A stretch of 6,345 nucleotides of DNA from an uncultured Saprospirales bacterium (GCA_937926355.1 CALAZP010000055.1:1-6345); one strand, 5' to 3'; shown: positions 1 through 6,296, counted from the stretch's first letter. Numbers and translations: made by a program. Notes: generated by a model not told the origin, from the letters alone.

Positions 1-430
1 ATATATAGATGTCCCGTACATCTATATTGCTTAAAGCGCTCCATGATCCAGAAGCATTAAAATAAATATCTTTTACTGATTTAGGAGGACTTTCAGCAAG
101 GTAAATTACCTCATTCATGTCATTGGAACGAAAAAACAATCTTTCAATTTGAAAGTTAACCTCCTCGTTTAATCTTACTGATCCATAGGCATAAGCAAAA
201 TTAAATATGTCTAAAGAAATAAGATTTCCAATTGAGGATTCGTCTTCCAAATCATGAAAGAAAATATTCTTTCCCTGATTATTGGAAACGTTTAAATTAT
301 TACCTCCAAATGAAAAATCAGTAAAAATAACCGTATCTAGTGGTGTAGGCGGACAAACTCCTCCAGGACCATTTGGCACAAAGGACCAATAATTATTATC
401 ATACCAATCTCCATTACCACCTACCCAATA
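1..430 (-). repeat. Second YWVGG-type module, truncated by the window edge (residue 404 onward)
   Basis: The second unit begins at Tyr404 with YWVGGNGDWYDNNYW and continues with a Pro/Gly-rich loop (NGPGGVCPPTP) and DTVIFTDFSF, mirroring the opening of the first unit. Only about 143 residues are present, so the rest of the module and any further copies lie outside the window. The sequence is clearly diverged from the first copy, so this is an old duplication rather than a recent tandem copy. Confidence 0.6.
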
Positions 431-1639
431 TTTCTTTCTTCCCTTAATTTCGTTAAAAATAATCCTGTCGTTTCCACCCAAATCGAAAGACTCATTAGCA
501 GTTATAGAATTATTAAATAAGTTTTTTATATCCTTAAATCCAAAGAAGCTAACATCTTGAGTTAGATTTATAAATGCTGCTTGTCCAGATACACTTGATT
601 GTATAATGGATATTTCTGAACAATCTACTCCAGTTGAAATAAGCGCTGATGGAGAAAGACTCATCCCTGCCTCTAAGGTAAGGTTATACCCCCCTGCTAA
701 TTCAAGAATGGTAGGTTGAACAAGAAGATTGGTGTTTCTATCAAATCGTTGTATGCTAATTTGTCCTCCCTGTTGAAAGGTTAGGCTTCCTCCAGAATCA
801 AAACCGACGTTAAAACCATTTTCTAGTAAGATAATATTTCCAAATCCGAAAAAAATAAGATTTCCAAAATCTAAATCATTAGTGGACGGTACTGAAGTAT
901 TAAAAGAGTTTCTAATTACAAAGTCCCCTCCTTCTATTAAAAAAGTAGCATCTGATGCTAATATTTTTCTTTCGTTTGTATTTAAAATGGACGTATTAAG
1001 GACCCCATTTTTGGTGACAACAGAATTTCCAAAATCTGCTACACCCTGCCCATTAATAATTATTTTACCATTTATGGTTATACTATAATCATCTGAATCT
1101 AAACTTCCATTATTTAGTAAGAAATCCTTTTCAATCATTATTTCACTGCCGAGAATCCAACTTCCGTTGGATCCATTCAAACCATCAAATTTTATAGACC
1201 CTAAAATAGAATTCCCACCAAAATTTAGGATGTTTCCATTTCTTTCAGAATAAAAATTGATGTCTCCCTCAAAGTCAAAAATCATGTTATTAGCGAGAAC
1301 AAATTGCCCGTGAACCGTGATGCTGACATTGTTATTTCCTGCCAAAATTGGATCATTAGTTACACCTGTCCAGTTCATAGAATTGATATCTACGTCAGTA
1401 TTTATCGTTACCATTTGACCAGGTGCATCAAAAGAATTCTGATCAAAATAAACATCGTTATTAGGTCCAGGAGGGGAATTATGAAAAGTGGTTCCATTGG
1501 ATTGGGTAGCCCAATGGTTTTGATAATCTGACCAGTCTCCTGTGCCTCCCACCCAATAGTAATCTTGACCAGAGGAATTAATAGACCAACAGATGGAGAA
1601 TGAAAAAGTAAAAAAAACATACCGAAAAAACAGCTGCAT
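1..1639 (-). CDS. Large secreted modular surface protein, 5' part (C-terminus beyond the window)
   Basis: An open frame runs without a stop from an ATG at 1639 to the left edge, giving 546 codons. Residues 1-25 look like a signal peptide: Arg6, then a Phe/Val/Thr/Ser-rich hydrophobic stretch and a likely signal peptidase I cut near Ser-Ser-Gly-Gln (22-25). The mature part is rich in Asn, Gly, Ser, Ile and Phe with alternating hydrophobic residues, as expected for stacked beta strands. It is built from a repeated module. The first starts at Tyr28 (YYWVGGTGDW, later NNDVYFDQNSF) and the second at Tyr404 (KYWVGGNGDW, later LDTVIFTDF). From memory, this module is common in large Bacteroidota proteins exported by the type IX secretion system. 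The sorting domain would be at the unseen C-terminus, so that route is inferred. An adhesin or cell-surface structural role is plausible but unproven. The gene is convergent with nothing and is separated from tRNA-Lys by about 400 bases. The start is supported by the signal peptide directly following it. Confidence 0.85.
   Translation of the reverse strand, partial: MQLFFRYVFFTFSFSICWSINSSGQDYYWVGGTGDWSDYQNHWATQSNGTTFHNSPPGPNNDVYFDQNSFDAPGQMVTINTDVDINSMNWTGVTNDPILAGNNNVSITVHGQFVLANNMIFDFEGDINFYSERNGNILNFGGNSILGSIKFDGLNGSNGSWILGSEIMIEKDFLLNNGSLDSDDYSITINGKIIINGQGVADFGNSVVTKNGVLNTSILNTNERKILASDATFLIEGGDFVIRNSFNTSVPSTNDLDFGNLIFFGFGNIILLENGFNVGFDSGGSLTFQQGGQISIQRFDRNTNLLVQPTILELAGGYNLTLEAGMSLSPSALISTGVDCSEISIIQSSVSGQAAFINLTQDVSFFGFKDIKNLFNNSITANESFDLGGNDRIIFNEIKGRKKYWVGGNGDWYDNNYWSFVPNGPGGVCPPTPLDTVIFTDFSFGGNNLNVSNNQGKNIFFHDLEDESSIGNLISLDIFNFAYAYGSVRLNEEVNFQIERLFFRSNDMNEVIYLAESPPKSVKDIYFNASGSWSALSNIDVRDIYI
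431..1558 (-). repeat. First YWVGG-type module of the surface protein (residues 28-403)
   Basis: This is a coding repeat unit of about 376 residues. It opens with an aromatic-Trp-Val-Gly-Gly signature, followed by a Trp-rich turn (GDWSDYQNHW) and an Asp-Val-Tyr-Phe-Asp segment. It then runs through many short beta-strand-like segments (for example NGSWILGSEI and NNGSLDSDDYSITING). It closes with a lone Cys340 and a Leu-Gly-Gly-Asn signature around residues 387-390, immediately before the next YWVGG. The order of these landmarks matches the module layout I know from Bacteroidota surface proteins. Boundaries are approximate. Confidence 0.65.
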
Positions 1640-1667
1640 CTCTATATTTTGATTTTAACTTCAAATT

Positions 1668-1700
1668 TAAAGTATAGAAACGAATTCAACCACTAACAAA
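1668..1700 (-). promoter_or_regulatory. Possible promoter of the surface-protein gene
   Basis: On the minus strand, TTTG (1700-1697) is followed after 20 bases by TATACTTTA (1676-1668), about 29 bases upstream of the ATG. The spacing fits the Bacteroidota housekeeping promoter, but the -7 element is a poor match to TAnnTTTG. The region between it and the ATG is A/T-rich with no Shine-Dalgarno sequence. Confidence 0.3.
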
Positions 1701-2023
1701 TTACTTAACTTCCATCAAAAGGTTTTCCCTTTCTCATCTAGCTTTCCTAATCCTTCAATGACTAGCACTTTAATCCTTCCCAGGCTTAACCTGGATCATT
1801 ATTTATCGTAATCTAACCAAAAAATATTTGTAATTGTGCTGGTAGATTTGATCTGTTCAACGATTAACCTATAAATTGTTCCATCAAATTTGTCAAATAC
1901 CTACAGAATAGCTTAAATTAATGGTTGAATGAGCATCTAAGACCTTACCTTATATAGTGCTTAATCAATGGCCTTTTGGGACTTTGTGAATTGAAAAATT
2001 ATTGACAGAGGTAGAGGTAAACA
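1701..2023. other. Non-coding spacer with no supported gene
   Basis: Both strands hold only short frames interrupted by stops. The best frame on the minus strand is an 18-codon GTG frame at 1768-1715, which lacks other support. A short 5-bp inverted repeat (CCAGG, 5-base loop, CCTGG) lies at 1780-1794, too small to call a structure. I see no tRNA, CRISPR repeat or insertion-sequence end here. Confidence 0.5.
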
Positions 2024-2052
2024 AAAAAAGCCTCCGAAATGGAAGCTTTTTT
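2024..2052 (-). terminator. Intrinsic terminator of tRNA-Lys
   Basis: An inverted repeat pairs AAAAAAGC (2024-2031) with GCTTTTTT (2045-2052). After one mismatch, TCC pairs with GGA around a 5-base loop. Read on the minus strand, the hairpin begins one base beyond the tRNA discriminator and ends in a run of U, with U-rich sequence following. The A and U tracts on both sides mean it could work in either direction, but only the minus strand has an obvious gene to terminate. Confidence 0.8.
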
Positions 2053-2053
2053 G

Positions 2054-2126
2054 TGATCCCGCTGGGGCTCGAACCCAGGACCCTATCATTAAAAGTGATA
2101 TGCTCTACCAGCTGAGCTACGGAATC
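2054..2126 (-). tRNA. tRNA-Lys (anticodon UUU)
   Basis: The minus strand folds into a standard 73-base cloverleaf. The acceptor stem GATTCCG pairs with CGGGATC (one T-G wobble). The D stem is GCTC/GAGC, the anticodon stem TATCA/TGATA, and the T stem CTGGG/CCCAG with loop TTCGAGC. The 7-base anticodon loop CTTTTAA places TTT at positions 34-36 (2093-2091), which reads the lysine codons AAA and AAG. The discriminator base is A. The 3' CCA is not encoded, so it must be added by the CCA-adding enzyme. The gene has its own promoter upstream and a terminator directly after it, so it is a single-gene unit. Confidence 0.96.
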
Positions 2127-2148
2127 ATACCTTTTTCTTAAGGCGATG

Positions 2149-2180
2149 CAAATATAAAATCTATTTGTGCTAATTTCAAA
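2149..2180 (-). promoter_or_regulatory. Promoter of tRNA-Lys
   Basis: On the minus strand TTTG (2180-2177) is followed after 20 bases by TATATTTG (2156-2149). The latter is a perfect match to the Bacteroidota -7 element TAnnTTTG. Transcription would start around 2142, leaving a leader of roughly 15 bases before the mature 5' end at 2126. This is the strongest promoter match in the window, as expected for a stable RNA gene. Confidence 0.75.
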
Positions 2181-2226
2181 AAGAAAGGACAATTAAAACC
2201 GAAAAATTATAATTAAGAGAGATAAG

Positions 2227-2601
2227 TTACTCGTTATCACCTAGTTCCTTCTCAATTTCTTCCATGAAAATATAATCAATAGATTCCGATACGGTAGGAA
2301 TGATGGTCAAAATATTTTCCAATCTAGAAATTTCAATTAAATCTTTCACGCTTTTGCTTTGAACACCTGTTAGAACGAATACCCCTGACTCACTCCACAA
2401 TCTATTGGCTGTAAGAATCGCACTTAGCCCAGAAGAATCTACATATTTGACGGCAGTCAAATCTAAAATGAAATTTGCAACCCCTTCATTCTTTAAAATA
2501 ACAAATTCCGACTTCAAATCAGGCGCAATAAAAGCATTTAAGTTTTCTTCTTGGACGGAGAAAACAACGTATTTATCTTGTTTATCTACTGAATATTTCA
2601 T
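2227..2601 (-). CDS. STAS-domain protein, anti-sigma-factor-antagonist type
   Basis: This is a complete 124-residue protein consisting of one STAS domain, the fold of SpoIIAA and RsbV. The signature lies at residues 51-63, VKYVDSSGLSAIL, after the hydrophobic strand FILDL (44-48). By alignment with SpoIIAA, Ser57 of Asp55-Ser-Ser-Gly is the expected site phosphorylated by a partner anti-sigma kinase. In that family the unphosphorylated protein binds the anti-sigma factor and frees the sigma factor. The C-terminus (about 108-124) is acidic. There is no signal peptide or membrane segment, so it is cytoplasmic. No kinase, phosphatase or sigma-factor gene lies beside it here, so the partner is unknown and a different signalling role is possible. 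The ATG at 2601 is preceded by an A-rich leader and a good -7 element. It is divergent from clpC. Confidence 0.88.
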   Translation of the reverse strand: MKYSVDKQDKYVVFSVQEENLNAFIAPDLKSEFVILKNEGVANFILDLTAVKYVDSSGLSAILTANRLWSESGVFVLTGVQSKSVKDLIEISRLENILTIIPTVSESIDYIFMEEIEKELGDNE

Positions 2602-2622
2602 CTATAGTGTTCGTTTGATTCA

Positions 2623-2630
2623 CAAAAATA
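2623..2630 (-). promoter_or_regulatory. -7 promoter element of the STAS gene
   Basis: Minus-strand TATTTTTG (2630-2623) matches the Bacteroidota TAnnTTTG element exactly and would start transcription near 2616, about 15 bases before the ATG. No good TTTG is present at the expected -33 position (about 2651-2654, which reads GATG). The promoter may therefore be weak or need an activator. Confidence 0.5.
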
Positions 2631-2645
2631 GTCAAAGTTGACTAT
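2628..2645. promoter_or_regulatory. Perfect inverted repeat, candidate operator of the STAS gene
   Basis: ATAGTCAA and TTGACTAT form a perfect 8-bp inverted repeat separated by two bases. It overlaps the last three bases of the STAS -7 element and fills the spacer toward -33, where a bound dimeric regulator would block or reposition RNA polymerase. The regulator is unknown. Confidence 0.4.
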
Positions 2646-2760
2646 CTGTACATCTAAAACTACATTTAATTTATTTTAATAAATCTTTACTTTTTTTAGT
2701 TGGGAATTAATCAATAATTTTAAAGTTATCATTTAATTTTTGAACATACTCGCTCTAGTT

Positions 2761-2792
2761 TTTGTATTCTAGTATTATTAATAGTATTATTG
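2761..2792 (+). promoter_or_regulatory. Promoter of clpC
   Basis: TTTG (2761-2764) is followed after 20 bases by TATTATTG (2785-2792), which matches the Bacteroidota -7 element TAnnTTTG at all but one base. Transcription would start near 2799, giving a leader of about 27 bases. TAGTATTATT occurs twice (2770-2779 and 2782-2791), the second copy overlapping the -7 element. No CIRCE operator (HrcA) is visible in the 224 bases between the STAS gene and clpC. Confidence 0.6.
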
Positions 2793-2825
2793 TTTTTAGC
2801 TATTTAAACAAGCTGCAGAAAACCT

Positions 2826-5384
2826 ATGAACAGCAAAAGATTTTCACCAAAGGTCAAACAAATCTTATCTAAAAGTAGAGATGAGGCTATTAGATTAGGT
2901 CATAACTATATTGGTACTGAACATATCCTATTAGGAATACTCGCAGAAGAAGATACTTTGGCTATTAAAGTACTCCAATCTTTGGATATTGATACTTCAG
3001 ATATACGGCAAACTATTGAGGATAATATCAATGGATCTTCTGACTCTAATAATAAACTTCACGTTGGAAGTTTACCGCTCAATACTCAAGCCGAAAAAGT
3101 ATTGAAGGTAACTTTTTTAGAAGCCAAACAACTTAAAAGTGAGGAGATTTGTCCAGAGCATATTTGCTTATCCATGTTGAAAAATAATGACAATGCTGCT
3201 TCCAAAGTATTGAATCAATTCGATGTAGACTACGATATATATAAGGCAGAATTGGAGTATGTCAAACAAGAGCAAGATTTTTCTACAAAAGCAGATCCCA
3301 CTTTTCAAGGCCCATCTGAACCAGAAGATGCATTTGAAGAAGAAGAATCAACTTCTAGCAGATTCCAGCAGAGAAAAGCAGGAAGCAAGTCTAGGACTCC
3401 CGTATTGGATAATTTCGGAAGGGACATTACTAAATTAGCTGAAGAAGATAAATTAGACCCTATAATTGGTAGAGAAAACGAAATAGAAAGAGTTTCTCAA
3501 ATTCTCAGTAGAAGGAAGAAGAACAATCCAATTCTTATTGGAGAACCAGGTGTAGGAAAAACGGCAATTATTGAGGGATTGGCCTTAAGAATCATGCAGC
3601 GTAAGGTATCTAGAACGCTTTTTAATAAGAGAATTGTTATGCTAGATTTAGCTGCTCTTGTAGCCGGAACTAAGTATCGAGGCCAGTTTGAAGAAAGGAT
3701 GAAAGCCATCATGAATGAGCTTGAAAAATCAAGGGATGTCATTTTGTTTATTGACGAAATACATACCATTGTTGGTGCAGGTGGAGCTACTGGTTCATTA
3801 GATGCATCAAATATTTTTAAACCCGCTCTTGCCAGAGGAGAATTACAATGCATTGGGGCTTCTACTTTAGACGAATACCGCCAACATATCGAAAAAGATG
3901 GCGCATTGGATAGAAGATTCCAAAAAGTAATGGTCGAACCTCCTTCGGCAGAAGAAGCGATTAATATTCTGCACAATATCAAACCCAAATACGAAGACTT
4001 CCACAACGTTACCTATACAGATGAAGCTATAGCGGCATGTGTCAAACTTAGTGATAGATATATTACTGACAGATTTTTACCAGACAAAGCTATTGACGTT
4101 CTCGACGAAGTAGGTGCAAGGGTACATTTAAAAAACATCCATGTTCCCAAACATATTGAGGAATTGGAAAAAAGTATAGAAGAGGTTAAGGAAAGTAAAA
4201 ATCAGGCAGTCAAAAATCAACAATATGAAAAGGCTGCAGATTTGCGCGATAAAGAATCCAAATTGATTCGCCAATTAGACTATGCAAAAGTACAATGGGA
4301 AGAAGATGCAAAATCCAAAAAGTACCCTGTAGATGAGGAAAATATAGCTGAAGTAGTCTCTATGATGACCAGTATTCCTGTTAAGAGAGTAGCACAGAGT
4401 GAAGGTAAAAAATTGGTGGGAATGCAAAAAGACTTACAATCTGTAATTATAGGACAAGATGAAGCTATAGCCAAAATTACCAAAGCCATTCAACGAAACA
4501 GGGTAGGTCTAAAGGATCCCAACAAACCTGTAGGTTCTTTTATTTTCCTAGGACCTACTGGCGTAGGTAAAACAGAATTGGCTAAAGCTTTAGCAAAATA
4601 CATGTTTGACTCTGATGACGTATTAATCAGAATAGACATGAGTGAATACATGGAAAAGTTTTCTGTAAGCAGACTAATTGGAGCGCCTCCAGGTTACGTA
4701 GGATATGAGGAAGGCGGTCAATTGACTGAAAAAGTAAGGAGAAAACCCTATTCCGTTATTCTTCTAGATGAAATAGAGAAAGCCCACCCGGATGTCTTTA
4801 ATATTTTGTTACAGGTATTAGACGATGGACTTTTAACAGATGGTCTAGGGCGAAAAATAGACTTTAAGAATACCTTAATCATAATGACTTCTAATATAGG
4901 AGTCCGCCAATTGAAGGATTTTGGTCAAGGAGTTGGTTTCGCAACCAAAGCGCGACAAGACAATGTAGAGGAGCACTCAAGAAGTGTTATCCAAAATGCT
5001 CTTAAGCGTACTTTTTCTCCTGAGTTTCTTAATAGAATTGATGATGTAGTTATTTTCAATAGCCTAGGCCAAGATGAAATTTTCAAAATAATTGATATTG
5101 CGTTAAAAGATTTAAAAGATCGATTAAGTGGAATGGAATTCTCTTTATCCCTTAACAAGGAAGCTAAAAAGTTTGTAGCAGAAAAAGGGTTCGATCCTCA
5201 ATTTGGTGCAAGACCATTACATCGAGCTATACAAAAATACATTGAAGACCCATTAGCAGAGTTTTTGCTCGAGCAGAATCCAAAACCAGGCTCAGAATTG
5301 TCCGCTACTTTAAATAAAGAAAAGGATGGATTAAAAATCGTCCTTAAAAAACAAGTAAAATCAGATTCTGACGTCGAACAATAA
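2826..5384 (+). CDS. clpC: ATP-dependent Clp protease ATP-binding subunit ClpC
   Basis: This is a complete 852-residue Hsp100 unfoldase that threads substrates into the ClpP protease in the cytoplasm. Two Clp N-domain repeats lie at about 4-67 and 85-137, followed by an acidic linker (EEEE at 171-174). The first AAA+ domain has Walker A GEPGVGKT (239-246), pore loop GTKYRG (281-286), Walker B Asp310-Glu311 and arginine fingers Arg363-Arg364. A short coiled middle domain (about 425-490) holds a UVR-like motif (QYEKAADLRDKE). The second AAA+ domain has Walker A GPTGVGKT (576-583), pore loop GYVG (623-626), Walker B Asp648-Glu649, Arg737 and sensor-2 GAR (794-796). Val-Gly-Phe at 703-705 sits where ClpP-binding loops occur. 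That loop and the short middle domain separate it from the disaggregase ClpB. All catalytic residues seen are intact. The ATG at 2826 fits the N-domain start and follows an A-rich leader. Confidence 0.96.
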   Translation: MNSKRFSPKVKQILSKSRDEAIRLGHNYIGTEHILLGILAEEDTLAIKVLQSLDIDTSDIRQTIEDNINGSSDSNNKLHVGSLPLNTQAEKVLKVTFLEAKQLKSEEICPEHICLSMLKNNDNAASKVLNQFDVDYDIYKAELEYVKQEQDFSTKADPTFQGPSEPEDAFEEEESTSSRFQQRKAGSKSRTPVLDNFGRDITKLAEEDKLDPIIGRENEIERVSQILSRRKKNNPILIGEPGVGKTAIIEGLALRIMQRKVSRTLFNKRIVMLDLAALVAGTKYRGQFEERMKAIMNELEKSRDVILFIDEIHTIVGAGGATGSLDASNIFKPALARGELQCIGASTLDEYRQHIEKDGALDRRFQKVMVEPPSAEEAINILHNIKPKYEDFHNVTYTDEAIAACVKLSDRYITDRFLPDKAIDVLDEVGARVHLKNIHVPKHIEELEKSIEEVKESKNQAVKNQQYEKAADLRDKESKLIRQLDYAKVQWEEDAKSKKYPVDEENIAEVVSMMTSIPVKRVAQSEGKKLVGMQKDLQSVIIGQDEAIAKITKAIQRNRVGLKDPNKPVGSFIFLGPTGVGKTELAKALAKYMFDSDDVLIRIDMSEYMEKFSVSRLIGAPPGYVGYEEGGQLTEKVRRKPYSVILLDEIEKAHPDVFNILLQVLDDGLLTDGLGRKIDFKNTLIIMTSNIGVRQLKDFGQGVGFATKARQDNVEEHSRSVIQNALKRTFSPEFLNRIDDVVIFNSLGQDEIFKIIDIALKDLKDRLSGMEFSLSLNKEAKKFVAEKGFDPQFGARPLHRAIQKYIEDPLAEFLLEQNPKPGSELSATLNKEKDGLKIVLKKQVKSDSDVEQ

Positions 5385-5387
5385 TTA

Positions 5388-5415
5388 AATAAGAAAAAAT
5401 CCATTTTTATTTATT
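5388..5415 (+). repeat. AT-rich imperfect inverted repeat between clpC and infC
   Basis: AATAAGAAAAAAT (5388-5400) pairs with ATTTTTATTTATT (5403-5415) at 11 of 13 positions around a two-base CC centre. It lies just after the clpC stop and runs into T-rich sequence, so it might slow or stop clpC transcripts. However, the stem has no G-C pairs and too short a loop to be a convincing terminator. Confidence 0.25.
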
Positions 5416-5419
5416 TTTG
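5412..5419 (+). promoter_or_regulatory. -7 promoter element upstream of infC
   Basis: TATTTTTG matches the Bacteroidota -7 consensus exactly and lies 39 bases before the infC start. A TTTG at -33 is not apparent, so this is a partial promoter match. It would allow infC-rpmI to be transcribed separately from clpC. Confidence 0.4.
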
Positions 5420-5458
5420 CGTGAATAAAACAATAAGAAATTTAAACGCACTTTAATA

Positions 5459-6034
5459 TTGGCTAAAAAAAATAAGGAACAAGCAAAGGGAGTAGAATTC
5501 AGAATCAATGATCGAATTAAGGTTCCCGAAATACGAATTGTAGGTGAAAATTTGGATTTAATAAGTGAAGCAGCTGGAAAGCCTGTGGAAGCCGGATCTG
5601 TTTATAATACGAGAGATGTATTAACCTGGGCAGAAAAAGTTGAACTTGATCTAGTTGAAATATCACCAAACGCCTCCCCTCCTGTAGTAAGAATTGTAGA
5701 TTTCAATAAATTTCTTTACGAAAGGAAAAAGAAAGACAAGGAATTAAAGGCCAAAACCGTAAAGACCGTAATTAAGGAAATTCGTTTTGGGCCCAATACT
5801 GATGAGCATGATTTTGACTTCAAACTTAAACATGCGAAAAATTTCTTGGAAGATGGAGCTAAAGTAAAAGCTTATGTTCACTTCAGAGGAAGAACAATTG
5901 TATTTAAAGATAGAGGAGAACTTTTGCTGCTTAGATTCTTAAAAGAATTAGAGGAATACGGTTCTGCTGAATCACTTCCTAAAATGGAAGGTAGAAGAAT
6001 GATGGTAATTGTTTCACCTAAAAAGAAGAAATAA
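5459..6034 (+). CDS. infC: Translation initiation factor IF3, with a TTG (non-ATG) start
   Basis: The 191-residue product is IF3, which binds the 30S subunit, prevents early 50S joining and checks start-codon/initiator-tRNA pairing. The N-domain begins FRINDRIKVPEIRIVGEN (14-31) and contains DLVEISPNASPPV (64-76) and FLYERKKK (85-92). The lysine-rich linker leads to the C-domain, with KEIRFGPNTDEHDFDFKLK (106-124), FRGR (142-145) and EGRRMM (177-182). About ten extra residues (32-42) sit between the first strand and the following helix. The start must be non-ATG: there is no Met codon from the in-frame stop at 5426 until codon 176. TTG at 5459 gives MAKKNKEQ; ATA at 5456, one codon earlier, is the alternative. 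The next gene is rpmI after 54 bases. clpC lies 74 bases upstream, where many Bacteroidota would have thrS. Confidence 0.95.
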   Translation: MAKKNKEQAKGVEFRINDRIKVPEIRIVGENLDLISEAAGKPVEAGSVYNTRDVLTWAEKVELDLVEISPNASPPVVRIVDFNKFLYERKKKDKELKAKTVKTVIKEIRFGPNTDEHDFDFKLKHAKNFLEDGAKVKAYVHFRGRTIVFKDRGELLLLRFLKELEEYGSAESLPKMEGRRMMVIVSPKKKK

Positions 6035-6057
6035 TACTATATATCTCAAGTATTTTC

Positions 6058-6065
6058 TATCTTTG
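6058..6065 (+). promoter_or_regulatory. Possible internal promoter for rpmI
   Basis: TATCTTTG is an exact TAnnTTTG match 23 bases before the rpmI ATG. It lies in the 54-base gap after infC. No matching TTTG is found around 6034-6037, so the upstream half is weak. It could supply extra L35 (and presumably L20) mRNA independent of infC. Confidence 0.35.
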
Positions 6066-6088
6066 CAGTCCAATTAAAAATTACAGCT

Positions 6089-6283
6089 ATGCCTAAAATG
6101 AAAACCCATTCAAGTGCCAAGAAGAGATTCAAGGTAACGGGATCGGGAAAAGTAAAAAGGTTTCAAGCCAACACCTCTCACTTGATGAGAAAAAAGAGTA
6201 AAAAAGCTAAGTTACGATTATCTGGTTCTACTTTGGTCAGTGAAGCAGATCAGAAGAGAGTACTTAGAATGTTAAATCTTTAA
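6089..6283 (+). CDS. rpmI: 50S ribosomal protein L35 (bL35)
   Basis: This complete 64-residue, strongly basic protein is bL35, a component of the large ribosomal subunit. It opens with the family signature MPKMKTHSSAKKRFKVTGSGK (a KTHSSAKKRF core at 5-14) and continues with KVKR, SHLMRKKSKKAKLRL and a C-terminal VLRMLNL. The length is typical of the family, usually about 65 residues. The ATG at 6089 is chosen because the Pro-Lys-Met-Lys-Thr start is conserved; Met4 would cut into it. The leader is A-rich without a Shine-Dalgarno sequence. It follows infC in the conserved infC-rpmI-rplT order, and rplT is expected just past the right edge. Confidence 0.97.
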   Translation: MPKMKTHSSAKKRFKVTGSGKVKRFQANTSHLMRKKSKKAKLRLSGSTLVSEADQKRVLRMLNL

Positions 6284-6296
6284 TTTTTTAACGAGG

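Noticed and set aside
1304..1531. 75-codon open frame on the plus strand
   Set aside because: It is antisense to the surface-protein modules, which show a clear signal peptide and repeated motif in their own frame.
1589..1591. Cys17 of the surface protein as a lipoprotein acylation site
   Set aside because: The preceding residues (Phe-Ser-Ile) do not form a lipobox, which needs Gly, Ala or Ser just before the Cys. Signal peptidase I cleavage near residue 24-25 is more likely.
1408..1620. 70-codon minus-strand open frame overlapping the start of the surface protein
   Set aside because: It is the same strand in a different frame. The frame starting at 1639 carries the signal peptide and the YWVGG module.
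1780..1794. CCAGG-N5-CCTGG hairpin
   Set aside because: Only five base pairs, no U-tract and no gene next to it.
1965..2192. 75-codon minus-strand open frame
   Set aside because: It covers the tRNA-Lys gene and its terminator, so it is a chance frame; part of its translation is simply read from tRNA sequence.
2669..2684. Inverted repeat ATTTATT-N2-AATAAAT upstream of clpC
   Set aside because: It is made only of A and T in AT-rich DNA and does not overlap either promoter, so chance explains it.
3497..4006. 169-codon open frame on the minus strand inside clpC
   Set aside because: It lies wholly antisense to the first AAA+ domain of clpC, whose motifs are intact. The antisense translation is Ser/Ile/Leu-rich with no recognisable domain.
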